NCBI GenBank assembly: GCA_023399455.1
Contig: JAEWPN010000229.1
Coordinates: 1-9,987, forward strand
Direction of reading: 5' to 3'
DNA length: 9,987 nt
Origin: Bacillota bacterium
GTDB taxonomy: Bacteria > Bacillota > Clostridia > Lachnospirales > Lachnospiraceae
The position numbers and the translations under genes were made by a program. The notes under the pieces were generated by a model that was not told the origin of the DNA, searched no databases, and was given only the letters and a program-made list of their open reading frames with translations. Below, one piece after another: positions 1 to 6,129 of this stretch. Position 1 is the stretch's first letter. Every line of letters begins with the position of its first letter.

Positions 1-2
1 TG

Positions 3-506
3 ATGCGCGTAATCAGCCATAAAAAAGGAGAATCCGCCTTTAATTCCATAAAATATGCTCTGGTCCGTATGGGCCTCATCGATTTGGAGCGGTGGATCAA
101 CATTCTGATGCTTCAGGATATTTCCCAAAACAAGCCGTTAGAGCTTATGCGACTGTCTTTAGTTCGTTCCCGGTTCAGTGAATATGTAGCGGATAACAGC
201 ATATACCAAAATCGCAAAGAAGAAATTTCCATGATGTGTCTGTTCAGTACGCTGGATGTGCTCCTGGACCAGCCAATGGAGAAAGCATTGGAAGGAATGC
301 TGATTTCAAAGGATGTATTTAATGCTCTCGTCCACAGAAAAGGAAATTTGGAGCCCTTTTGCAGACTTATACTTTCCTACGAGCAAGGCGACTGGCCGGC
401 AGTACATAAATACGCCGAGGTCATCAGGATAGATACGAAGATATTATATAAAGGTTATCTGGAGTCCATTGAGTGGTCCTCTAAGATACTAACCTCCTTC
501 CAATAA
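3..506 (+). CDS. HDOD domain signalling protein, YuxH-like, 3' part only
   Basis: The reading frame is open to the left edge, so the N-terminus is missing; 167 residues remain. The visible part reads as an HDOD domain: a helical segment with the order 'SIKYALVRMGLIDLERW' (residues 15-31), then 'NKPLELMRLSLVRSRF' (43-58), 'CLFSTLDVLLDQPMEKAL' (79-96), and a closing 'YEQGDWPAV' (126-134). This order is characteristic of the C-terminal half of proteins that join an EAL domain to an HDOD domain, such as Bacillus YuxH. HDOD domains are non-enzymatic relatives of HD phosphohydrolases and act in signalling. That an EAL (c-di-GMP-type) domain lies upstream is inference, since it is outside the window. 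The gene ends in TAA and is convergent with the DUF362 gene, 114 bp away. Confidence 0.8.
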   Translation: MRVISHKKGESAFNSIKYALVRMGLIDLERWINILMLQDISQNKPLELMRLSLVRSRFSEYVADNSIYQNRKEEISMMCLFSTLDVLLDQPMEKALEGMLISKDVFNALVHRKGNLEPFCRLILSYEQGDWPAVHKYAEVIRIDTKILYKGYLESIEWSSKILTSFQ

Positions 507-571
507 TTCCATCATCGATTAGTTGCTGTGGCATTTTCATGTCGCATTTTTTAATAAACAAAAATCAGTAA

Positions 572-598
572 TAATAACTGTTTTTGTTACAGTTATTA
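572..598. terminator. AT-rich hairpin between convergent genes
   Basis: TAATAACTG (572-580) and CAGTTATTA (590-598) are perfect 9-bp arms around a 9-base loop, in the 114-bp gap between the stops of the HDOD gene and the DUF362 gene. The position suits a shared terminator. The stem has only two G-C pairs and the T-runs on either side are interrupted, so termination would be weak. A simple AT-rich inverted repeat is the alternative. Confidence 0.35.
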
Positions 599-620
599 AA
601 GTTCAGAACCTCTATGTCGC

Positions 621-1727
621 TTATATTTCTATTAACTCATATTCAGAGCTGCCGATTCCTATTTTTACCGCATGTTCTATGGAGGATTTCCAATTGGTAG
701 CGGGCGCAGAGTCTATAAAATGGTCGTGGTGCACGTGAGGCATGTGGTCCAACTGGCTGCCGGCAATGACCGGCTGCTTATTCACGGCATCCGCACAAGC
801 AATATCCAGAGCTACCGGGTCGAAAGAGGCGAACATTCCCACATCGGGCACAATAGGAATATCGTTCTCGGCATGGCAGTCACAGTTAGGAGATATGTCG
901 ATAACAAGGCTGATATGAAAATGAGGTCTTCCCGAAATGACTGCCTTGCTGTACTCCGCAATCTTTCTATTGAGGATATCATTGGACTCGTCTCCTGCCG
1001 CCTCGATGGCATCCGTTGGGCAGACTCCGATACAACGTCCGCAGCCTACGCATTTATCCTGGTCGATGCTCGCCTTCCTATTGGTAACAGACGGTGCATC
1101 GTGGGCGCATATCTTGATACAGCGCCCGCAGCCTATGCAGACTTCCTGATTCACAGAGGGCTTGCCCGCACTGTGCATCTCCATTTTACCTGCCCTTGAA
1201 CCGCATCCCATGCCGATATTCTTCAAAGCACCGCCAAATCCTGTGGCTTCATGTCCCTTGAAATGGTTTAAGGAAATGAATACGTCCGCATCCATGATCG
1301 CCCGGCCGATTTTCGCCTCCTTCACATATTCGCCGCCCTCTACAGGTACCAGTTCTTCATCAGTTCCCTTCAGTCCATCAGCAATAATCACATGACAGCC
1401 GGTAGAAAACGGTGAAAACCCATTCTGATACGCCGCGTCCATATGGTCCAGCGCATTTTTGCGCCCGCCTACGTACAGCGTGTTGCAGTCGGTAAGGAAT
1501 GCCTTTCCGCCCAATTCCTTGACGACCTTCACCACAACGGCCGCATAATTCGGTCTGAGAAAAGCCAAATTTCCCGGCTCCCCGAAATGAATCTTAATCG
1601 CCGCGTATTTTCTATCGAAATCAATTCCTCCGATTCCTGCCGTCTTTAGTAACCGCTCAAGCTTCTGCGGAAGATTTTCATTGAATGATGTCTTCATACT
1701 CGTGTAATACACCTTTGATTTTGACAT
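621..1727 (-). CDS. DUF362 domain protein with two 4Fe-4S ferredoxin clusters
   Basis: The protein has 368 residues. A DUF362 fold carries an internal ferredoxin insert. The first part includes 'KIHFGEPGN' (about 45-53) and 'FISLNHFKGHEATGFGGALKNIGMGCGSRAGK' landmarks (151-181). Two CxxCxxCxxxC motifs follow, with Cys197/200/203/207 and Cys226/229/232/236. The second continues with Pro as in classical ferredoxins; the first continues with Ala-His-Asp instead. The C-terminal part has 'PDVGMFASFDPVALD', typical of the family. DUF362 proteins are presumed redox proteins, but I know of no settled reaction. The start is the ATG at 1727, with GGAGG five bases upstream. An in-frame ATG at 1748 and another at 1739 lie before or on that site and are rejected. 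It is the last gene of the HAD-phosphatase-DUF362 operon, 44 bp after the phosphatase stop. Cytoplasmic: no signal peptide. Confidence 0.9.
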   Translation of the reverse strand: MSKSKVYYTSMKTSFNENLPQKLERLLKTAGIGGIDFDRKYAAIKIHFGEPGNLAFLRPNYAAVVVKVVKELGGKAFLTDCNTLYVGGRKNALDHMDAAYQNGFSPFSTGCHVIIADGLKGTDEELVPVEGGEYVKEAKIGRAIMDADVFISLNHFKGHEATGFGGALKNIGMGCGSRAGKMEMHSAGKPSVNQEVCIGCGRCIKICAHDAPSVTNRKASIDQDKCVGCGRCIGVCPTDAIEAAGDESNDILNRKIAEYSKAVISGRPHFHISLVIDISPNCDCHAENDIPIVPDVGMFASFDPVALDIACADAVNKQPVIAGSQLDHMPHVHHDHFIDSAPATNWKSSIEHAVKIGIGSSEYELIEI

Positions 1728-1771
1728 ACTTTCCTCCATCCTGTCCAATCGGGCATGTATATTTTTATTAT

Positions 1772-2596
1772 CTATTGCAGATATTTATTCTTAAGGGTCA
1801 TGATCCCGTCCCCGTTAAGCCCCATTTCTTCTTTCAGATAGTTCCGCGCACTCCCATATCCTTCTTCCATTATCTTGAATAATGTATCAATATAGCTTTC
1901 CTGAACGGTAAATAGAGTGCGAATATGTTCTCCCAGCCGCGTATCGCCCGTTCTCTCCAAAACCATAGCCATCATCTTATCGATGCTCTCAGCAGCAAAC
2001 TCATTGACCTTCATATAATCTGCCACAATCTGCTTTCTGGGAATTTCAAGGGCACACAGGAGCAATGCCGCTCCCGTACCGGCCCTATCCTTGCCCGCAG
2101 TACAATGCCAGAGCACCGCCCCTTTTTCCTGATTTAACAATATGTTGAAGAAGGAAGCGTACTGCTTTTTACAGTAAGAATCGGTAAGCAGATTACTGTA
2201 TATATTCTTCATGTATTCCACTCCGGCATCTTCATTGCCGCCAAGCTGCCTAAGCACTCTGCCTACAACGTCCTCGTCCGTCTCCTTTTCCCGGGTAATG
2301 CCCAGAACCTTCTCATGCAAAATAGGATTAACGATATAAGTCACTCCGTCGAGTTCCGGATCGGGTCTCTCATATCTCTCCGCCTCTGTACGGAAATCTA
2401 CTACCGCAGCAAGTCCGTAGTCTCTTGTCAGCACTTCCTTATCTTCCTTCGTAAGATCGAATAACTCCCCGCTTCGAATCAGACGGCAAGGTTTGATCCT
2501 GCTGCCATCCATCGCCGTATATCCACCCAGATCTCTGGTATTATGTATTCCCTTTAAAGGGATGCGTTTCACTTCCTGCATCATATTCCCTGCCAT
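1772..2596 (-). CDS. Tyrosine-protein phosphatase family protein (Y_phosphatase3 type)
   Basis: 274 residues, within the usual size for this family. The N-terminal 'NTRDLGGY' (19-26) and 'VVDFRTEAE' (65-73) are family landmarks, and the P-loop 'HCTAGKDRAG' (164-173) supplies the CX5R signature with nucleophile Cys165 and Arg171. The Lys-Asp inside the loop is the form seen in the bacterial group that includes Listeria LipA, some of which also act on phosphoinositides, so the substrate (protein, lipid or small phosphate ester) cannot be named. No signal peptide or membrane segment. The start is uncertain: ATG at 2596 lies only 3 bp after the HAD stop with no clear ribosome site. ATGs at 2584 and 2581 have AGGG just upstream. 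The close packing implies co-transcription, perhaps translational coupling, with the HAD gene. Confidence 0.88.
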   Translation of the reverse strand: MAGNMMQEVKRIPLKGIHNTRDLGGYTAMDGSRIKPCRLIRSGELFDLTKEDKEVLTRDYGLAAVVDFRTEAERYERPDPELDGVTYIVNPILHEKVLGITREKETDEDVVGRVLRQLGGNEDAGVEYMKNIYSNLLTDSYCKKQYASFFNILLNQEKGAVLWHCTAGKDRAGTGAALLLCALEIPRKQIVADYMKVNEFAAESIDKMMAMVLERTGDTRLGEHIRTLFTVQESYIDTLFKIMEEGYGSARNYLKEEMGLNGDGIMTLKNKYLQ

Positions 2597-2599
2597 TTT

Positions 2600-3250
2600 C
2601 TAACAACTTTTTAAATAATCCATCACATCCAAAAGAGAATAAAATTTCCCATAGAGCATGGATTCGATTTCCGGTGACGGTTCAATCAAATCCGGCACCA
2701 TAATCGGCTTCATACCTGCACGATACGCCGACCGGATTCCGTTAGGTGAATCTTCGATGGCAATAGCATTCATCGGGGTCACACCCAGTTCCTCGCATGC
2801 CTTCAAATAAATATCCGGCATGGGCTTGCTGTGCTCCACCATATCCCCCGTAATGATCTTACGGAAATAATGAGTGATGCCCGCCTCCTCCAGATGTCCC
2901 ATAACGCCCTTTAAGCTTGTTGAGGAAGCCAGTCCTACGATATAGCCCTCCTGTGTCAGATAATCCAGTATCTCCATGACTCCCTCCTTCAAAGGAAGTC
3001 CTTCCTCCAGAATCCTGCGTTTCATGAGAGCATGCACCGTACCGCGGAATTCTTCAAAGGGGAATTCCTCTCCGTAAATACTCTTCATAAGAATTTCTGA
3101 ATCATTTCTATTTAAACCAACACAACCCTTTACCCCCTTGCTCAGATCGCCAAGCCCCATTTCCTGTCCAACTTCATCCCAGCACTCACAGCTAATTCTC
3201 TCCGTATCAAACAGTATTCCGTCCATGTCGAATATAATCGTATTGGTCAC
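2600..3250 (-). CDS. HAD superfamily hydrolase, subfamily IA (beta-phosphoglucomutase-like)
   Basis: 216 residues, full length. HAD motif I is 'FDMDGILFDTE' (7-17) with nucleophile Asp8 and acid Asp10. A helical cap follows, then motif II 'ASSTS' (108-112), motif III Lys142 in 'HSKPMPD', and motif IV 'IEDSPNG' (165-171) with Glu166 and Asp167. Such proteins remove phosphate from, or isomerise, small sugar phosphates; the specific substrate is not readable. The start is GTG at 3250. An AGGG lies eight bases before it and a stronger GGAGG further up. An upstream ATG at 3275 runs in another frame and stops after seven codons (TAG, 3254-3252), so it cannot extend the gene. It is the first gene of the operon and has its own strong promoter and a possible operator, suggesting regulated expression. 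Confidence 0.9.
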   Translation of the reverse strand: MTNTIIFDMDGILFDTERISCECWDEVGQEMGLGDLSKGVKGCVGLNRNDSEILMKSIYGEEFPFEEFRGTVHALMKRRILEEGLPLKEGVMEILDYLTQEGYIVGLASSTSLKGVMGHLEEAGITHYFRKIITGDMVEHSKPMPDIYLKACEELGVTPMNAIAIEDSPNGIRSAYRAGMKPIMVPDLIEPSPEIESMLYGKFYSLLDVMDYLKSC

Positions 3251-3343
3251 ACTAATAACCCTGCCTTTCCTCCATTTGTGTTACGATTCAGCCTTCGTCT
3301 AAACTGCAGCAAATCATGCACAGCAAAATATGCGCATGAAAAT

Positions 3344-3367
3344 TTGCGAAACGATTAAGTTTCGCAA
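3344..3367. promoter_or_regulatory. Perfect palindrome, candidate operator in HAD operon leader
   Basis: TTGCGAAAC, a six-base centre (GATTAA) and GTTTCGCAA make a perfect 9+9 inverted repeat. It lies at about +11 to +34 relative to the start expected from the TATAAT box at 3384-3389. That is a usual place for a repressor site that blocks promoter clearance. Half-sites ending GAAAC/GTTTC recall sugar-type (LacI-family) repressor sites, but the six-base centre is wider than usual for them, so the regulator is not identified. As RNA it could also form a 9-bp hairpin with a six-base loop; no T-run follows, so it is not an intrinsic terminator. Confidence 0.55.
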
Positions 3368-3383
3368 CCACTTTAATGTGTTT

Positions 3384-3412
3384 ATTATACCCCATAAAAC
3401 AAAGGCTATCAA
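3384..3412 (-). promoter_or_regulatory. Sigma-A type promoter of the HAD-phosphatase-DUF362 operon
   Basis: On the minus strand TTGATA (3412-3407) is followed by a 17-base spacer and a perfect TATAAT (3389-3384). Transcription should begin near 3377, giving a leader of about 127 nt before the GTG at 3250. The promoter sits between the DUF4358 stop (3429) and the HAD gene, so the operon can be transcribed independently of the lipoprotein gene. Confidence 0.78.
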
Positions 3413-3428
3413 TAGCAGGGCGTTAACA

Positions 3429-4076
3429 TCACTCATCAAACAATGTTTTTTCTATGATATCCACCGCTCTCTCATTCTCTTGCTGGCAAACAGAAATTAC
3501 TTCCTCATCCCCTATTTCAGCAGCTGCCTCGGTATCCGCACCAAGCTGTACAAAGCTGACATAACTGTCCACCGTCTCTATTCTGGATGCTTCCACTTTC
3601 CCCAACTCCTGCGGACGGTCCTTATATTTTGTCATCAGACTCTCTCTATACTCGTTCAGTATAGATTCCACTTCTCCTACATATTCCTCTTTCGCCTTAA
3701 TAATAATTATCGTATCAATATCCGTTTCAACACTTTGTTTCTCCGCAAAATAATCATCATACATATCCTCTGAAATACCTGTTTCCGTCTCCAGCTCTTC
3801 CTTTGTAAGTTTCTTATCCGGCCAATAATTATCTCCAAGAATATTCACTACCGCTTCCCTTATTTCATTCATAGACGCATAAGCCTCATTATCCCCAGAA
3901 TCCTCCGCAGCCTCCACTGTATTCATTTCCACTGCGTCGTCTCTCTTAACATTTTCTACACTATTTGTATTAGAATCCGACACCTGCCCATCACCGCATC
4001 CACTCATAATAGGCGCCGCCAGCAGCCATATTGTCAATACCATTGCCAAGGTTGTAACTAACGAACGCATCTTCAT
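3429..4076 (-). CDS. DUF4358 domain lipoprotein
   Basis: 215 residues from the chosen start. A short basic N-terminus and hydrophobic stretch (residues 5-23) lead to 'IMSGC' with Cys27 as the likely lipidation site; Met at -3 is less usual than Leu, but the pattern is otherwise a lipobox. An acidic Asn/Ser-rich linker (about 28-70) is followed by a domain with 'LTKEELETETGISEDMYDDYFAEK' landmarks (91-114), 'DTIIIIKAKEEYVGEVESILNEYRESL' (120-146) and 'YVSFVQLG' (172-179). I recognise this order as DUF4358, found in many clostridial surface lipoproteins of unknown role. The start is ATG 4076, with GGAGG five bases upstream; an in-frame ATG at 4088 precedes that site and is rejected. It appears monocistronic because the next gene has its own promoter. 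Confidence 0.85.
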   Translation of the reverse strand: MKMRSLVTTLAMVLTIWLLAAPIMSGCGDGQVSDSNTNSVENVKRDDAVEMNTVEAAEDSGDNEAYASMNEIREAVVNILGDNYWPDKKLTKEELETETGISEDMYDDYFAEKQSVETDIDTIIIIKAKEEYVGEVESILNEYRESLMTKYKDRPQELGKVEASRIETVDSYVSFVQLGADTEAAAEIGDEEVISVCQQENERAVDIIEKTLFDE

Positions 4077-4123
4077 AATCTCCTCCATCTTAATCTATTG
4101 AATATTTTAAAATAATTCCACTG

Positions 4124-4152
4124 ATTATATAGTTATCATTATTTCCCAGTAA
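4124..4152 (-). promoter_or_regulatory. Probable promoter of the DUF4358 lipoprotein gene
   Basis: A perfect TATAAT lies on the minus strand at 4129-4124, about 48 bp before the ATG at 4076. The hexamer 17 bases upstream (4152-4147, TTACTG) matches the -35 consensus poorly, so the call rests on the -10 box and position. Confidence 0.45.
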
Positions 4153-4251
4153 GCCGAATTTATCCCTTTTTCCAAAAGAATTTAATATCCAGGAAAATAT
4201 TCTGGCTAATCTAAATCAAGGAAATATTTAATATTTTTATGGCAAGAATTA

Positions 4252-4260
4252 TGTTATAAT
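4252..4260 (+). promoter_or_regulatory. Extended -10 promoter before the structured leader
   Basis: TGTTATAAT is a perfect TATAAT (4255-4260) preceded by TG one base upstream, the extended -10 form that needs little or no -35 element. Indeed, no TTGACA-like hexamer sits at the right distance. Transcription should start near 4266-4267, three or four bases before the outer stem at 4270. It would give a leader of about 275 nt before the MBOAT ATG. Confidence 0.65.
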
Positions 4261-4269
4261 GTCCGAATA

Positions 4270-4381
4270 GGGCAGAGTCAAATAGAAAAATAAACAAATA
4301 CCGTGCTCGCACGAGTATTTGCTTATTTTTCTATTTGACGAGCGAAGCGAACGAAAAAACCACGTTTTTTCGTCTCTGCCC
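4270..4381 (+). ncRNA. Putative structured RNA: outer stem enclosing two hairpins
   Basis: GGGCAGAG (4270-4277) is perfectly complementary to CTCTGCCC (4374-4381). Inside, a 25-base arm (4277-4301) pairs with 4315-4339 with a single mismatch, around a 13-base loop that itself contains CGTGC/GCACG. A purine-rich linker (about 4340-4350) follows. Then comes a second hairpin, ACGAAAAAAC (4351-4360) with GTTTTTTCGT (4364-4373) and loop CAC. The first hairpin begins where the outer stem's 5' strand ends, and the second ends one base before its 3' strand begins, as in a three-way junction. It starts just after an extended -10 promoter. It could be a cis-acting leader of the MBOAT operon, an independent small RNA, or a DNA-level hairpin from a mobile remnant. 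I do not recognise a known RNA family, and the pairing was found by reading, not by folding. Confidence 0.45.
4277..4339. repeat. Long inverted repeat, 25-bp arms
   Basis: Arms 4277-4301 and 4315-4339 match at 24 of 25 positions; the one difference is A4294 against C4322. The arms are very AT-rich and the 13-base centre is GC-rich. An arm this long is well beyond an ordinary terminator and could extrude as a DNA cruciform or form a near-perfect RNA duplex. Confidence 0.9.
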
Positions 4382-4492
4382 GTGGTTATTGGTCTCTGCG
4401 TGGTTATTGGCCTCCGCCCGTGGTCATCGACCTCCGCCCGTGGTCATCGACCTCTGCCCGTGGTTACCGGCCTCTGCCCGTGCCCTGCCGGT
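4374..4492 (+). repeat. Imperfect 20-bp tandem repeat, about six copies
   Basis: The unit consensus is CTCYGCCCGTGGTYAYYGRY. Copies are 4374-4393, 4394-4411 (two bases short), 4412-4431, 4432-4451 (identical to the previous one), 4452-4471, and a diverged sixth at 4472-4492. No spacers separate them, so this is not a CRISPR array. The GC-rich block sits between the inverted repeats and the MBOAT ribosome site. The unit is not a multiple of three, arguing against a protein-coding repeat. Confidence 0.85.
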
Positions 4493-4541
4493 CTCCTCCC
4501 ATATACAAGCCACACTCCCCAGAAAGGTATTCACACTCACA

Positions 4542-6038
4542 ATGCTTTTTAATTCCTATATATTCATTTTCATATTCCTCCCCCTGGTCCTTCTGGGCTG
4601 GTACGGATTGAACAAGCTAAAAAAATACGAGCTGGCGAAGGTATTCCTCGTCGGTATGTCTTTATGGTTTTACGGTTACTTCAACAATTATTACCTCCTT
4701 ATCATCACCATAAGCATACTCGTCAACTATACATTAAGCTGGCTCATGACCTTTTCAAAGACCAGATTTACAAGCAGAATTGGTCTTTTAACAGGCATTG
4801 GCATCAATCTCGCCATTTTATTTTATTTTAAATACTATGATTTTTTCATCGACAATATAAACTACATTTTCCACAGTGATTACGCACTGAAACATATACT
4901 CCTGCCTCTGGGTATCAGCTTTTTTACCTTCCAGCAGATTTCCTTCACTGTAGACCGCAATGAGGGTGAATTAGATCATCCTTCCTTTATCAATTATGCT
5001 GCCTTCGTGACCTTTTTTCCCCAGTTGATTGCAGGTCCTATCGTTTTTTACAAGGAAATGATACCTCAATTCGAGGACTTAAACAAAAGGCGCTTCGACT
5101 CCGGTAATTTTGCAAAAGGCATTTCCTTGTTTGTGCTGGGCCTTGGGAAAAAAGTCCTATTGGCTGATATGCTGGCATTAGCCACGAATTTCGGCTTCGA
5201 GCAGACCTATTTTCTCGATACGCCTTCCACACTGTTGGTCATTCTCGCATATACCTTCCAGATTTATTTCGATTTCAGCGGATACAACGACATGGCAATC
5301 GGACTCGGCTATATGTTCAATATTGCATTACCCATTAACTTCAATTCACCCTACAAGGCTTGTTCCGTTAAAGAGTTATGGCAGCGCTGGCATATGACCC
5401 TATCCCGTTTTTTTGTAAACTACGTGTACATTCCTCTGGGAGGAAGCAAAAAGGGAAGGCCTCGAACAATTCTCAATACCATAATAATCTTCTGCTTAAG
5501 CGGGCTGTGGCACGGTGCCAACTGGACATACGTCGCATGGGGGACCATGCAGGGTCTCTTAGTCGTGTGGGATAACTTGGGGATCGTTGGAATAAAGGGC
5601 AATAAAGAAAAGGTTCCTTCCAAAATCCATATCCCCAGATGGCTGGGATGGTTTTTCACTTTTTCCTTCTTCAACCTGTCCCTGATTTTCTTTCGAAGCG
5701 AAAACATGACCTATGCGTTCCAGATGTTCAAAAATATATTCGCCTTTAAAAATACCGGCTATCTATACAAGCTGGCCGCTAATATGGACATTCCTGAATT
5801 TTATGTTATCAAGCAGGCCATCAACCTTCTGGCCCCGGATATGCTCAGCACAGTTTACATTGTATTCTTCTTCATCGCGCTGGCTATCAGTGCCTTTGTC
5901 CTGACGAGAAAAAATTCTCTCCAGATAGTAGCGGAGACGAATTACGGTTCCAAGTTCTGCTGGTACATTACTATCGTATTCCTATGGTCGCTGATTTCAT
6001 TTTCACAGGTCAGCACATTTATCTATTTCAATTTCTAG
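4542..6038 (+). CDS. MBOAT family O-acyltransferase (AlgI/DltB-like)
   Basis: 498 residues, the normal family length. An integral membrane protein with many hydrophobic segments from residue 5 onward. The family core is plain: 'LPLGISFFTFQQIS' (121-134), 'QLIAGPIVFYKEMIPQ' (161-176), 'YFDFSGYNDMAIGLGYMFN' (242-260), 'LWQRWHMTLSRFFVNYVYIPLGG' (279-301) with His284, and 'SGLWHGANWTYVAWG' (320-334) with the presumed catalytic His324. Such proteins pass an acyl group, commonly acetyl, across the membrane to a cell-wall or extracellular polysaccharide. The start is ATG 4542, because homologues begin 'MLFNSY..F.FLP'. The open frame upstream to 4335 translates the tandem repeat and is not counted. 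The ribosome site is poor: AGAAAGG lies 14 bases before the ATG. The next gene is probably its partner. Substrate and acyl group are not readable. Confidence 0.93.
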   Translation: MLFNSYIFIFIFLPLVLLGWYGLNKLKKYELAKVFLVGMSLWFYGYFNNYYLLIITISILVNYTLSWLMTFSKTRFTSRIGLLTGIGINLAILFYFKYYDFFIDNINYIFHSDYALKHILLPLGISFFTFQQISFTVDRNEGELDHPSFINYAAFVTFFPQLIAGPIVFYKEMIPQFEDLNKRRFDSGNFAKGISLFVLGLGKKVLLADMLALATNFGFEQTYFLDTPSTLLVILAYTFQIYFDFSGYNDMAIGLGYMFNIALPINFNSPYKACSVKELWQRWHMTLSRFFVNYVYIPLGGSKKGRPRTILNTIIIFCLSGLWHGANWTYVAWGTMQGLLVVWDNLGIVGIKGNKEKVPSKIHIPRWLGWFFTFSFFNLSLIFFRSENMTYAFQMFKNIFAFKNTGYLYKLAANMDIPEFYVIKQAINLLAPDMLSTVYIVFFFIALAISAFVLTRKNSLQIVAETNYGSKFCWYITIVFLWSLISFSQVSTFIYFNF

Positions 6039-6129
6039 TGTACTGTTTGGCTAATTATGAATGAGACAGCACACTGGCGGCAGATTCATACGCTATACCG
6101 CGGCAAATAGACAGAAAGGTATAAAGCAA

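Larger units (their letters stand above)
4077..4541. other. 465-bp divergent intergenic region with no gene
   Basis: Between the DUF4358 lipoprotein (leftward) and the MBOAT gene (rightward). The left half, to about 4260, is AT-rich and carries the two outward promoters. The right half holds nested inverted repeats (4270-4381) and a GC-rich tandem repeat (4374-4492), with base composition clearly different from both flanks. The frame of the MBOAT gene is open back to an ATG at 4335, but that stretch only translates the repeats. I see no protein-coding gene here. Confidence 0.8.

Noticed and set aside
672..1649. Several plus-strand open frames inside the DUF362 gene
   Set aside because: They are shadows of a well-supported gene on the other strand and show no recognisable domain.
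3252..3275. Seven-codon leader peptide before the HAD gene
   Set aside because: It starts at an ATG that is part of the ATGGAGG ribosome-site segment and has no ribosome site of its own.
4239..4254. Sigma-54 promoter (TGGCA at 4240)
   Set aside because: The -12 part (TTGC) is absent at the required distance, while a perfect extended -10 box overlaps the site.
4270..4381. Retron-type non-coding RNA (flanking complementary ends, internal stems)
   Set aside because: No reverse transcriptase gene is in the window, and the order of long then short hairpin does not fit the usual layout.
4374..4492. CRISPR array
   Set aside because: The 20-bp units are directly adjacent with no spacers, and no cas gene is nearby.
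4335..4541. N-terminal extension of the MBOAT gene (69 residues)
   Set aside because: It translates the second half of the inverted repeat and the tandem repeat, whose unit is not a multiple of three. Proteins of this family begin at the residue encoded at 4542.
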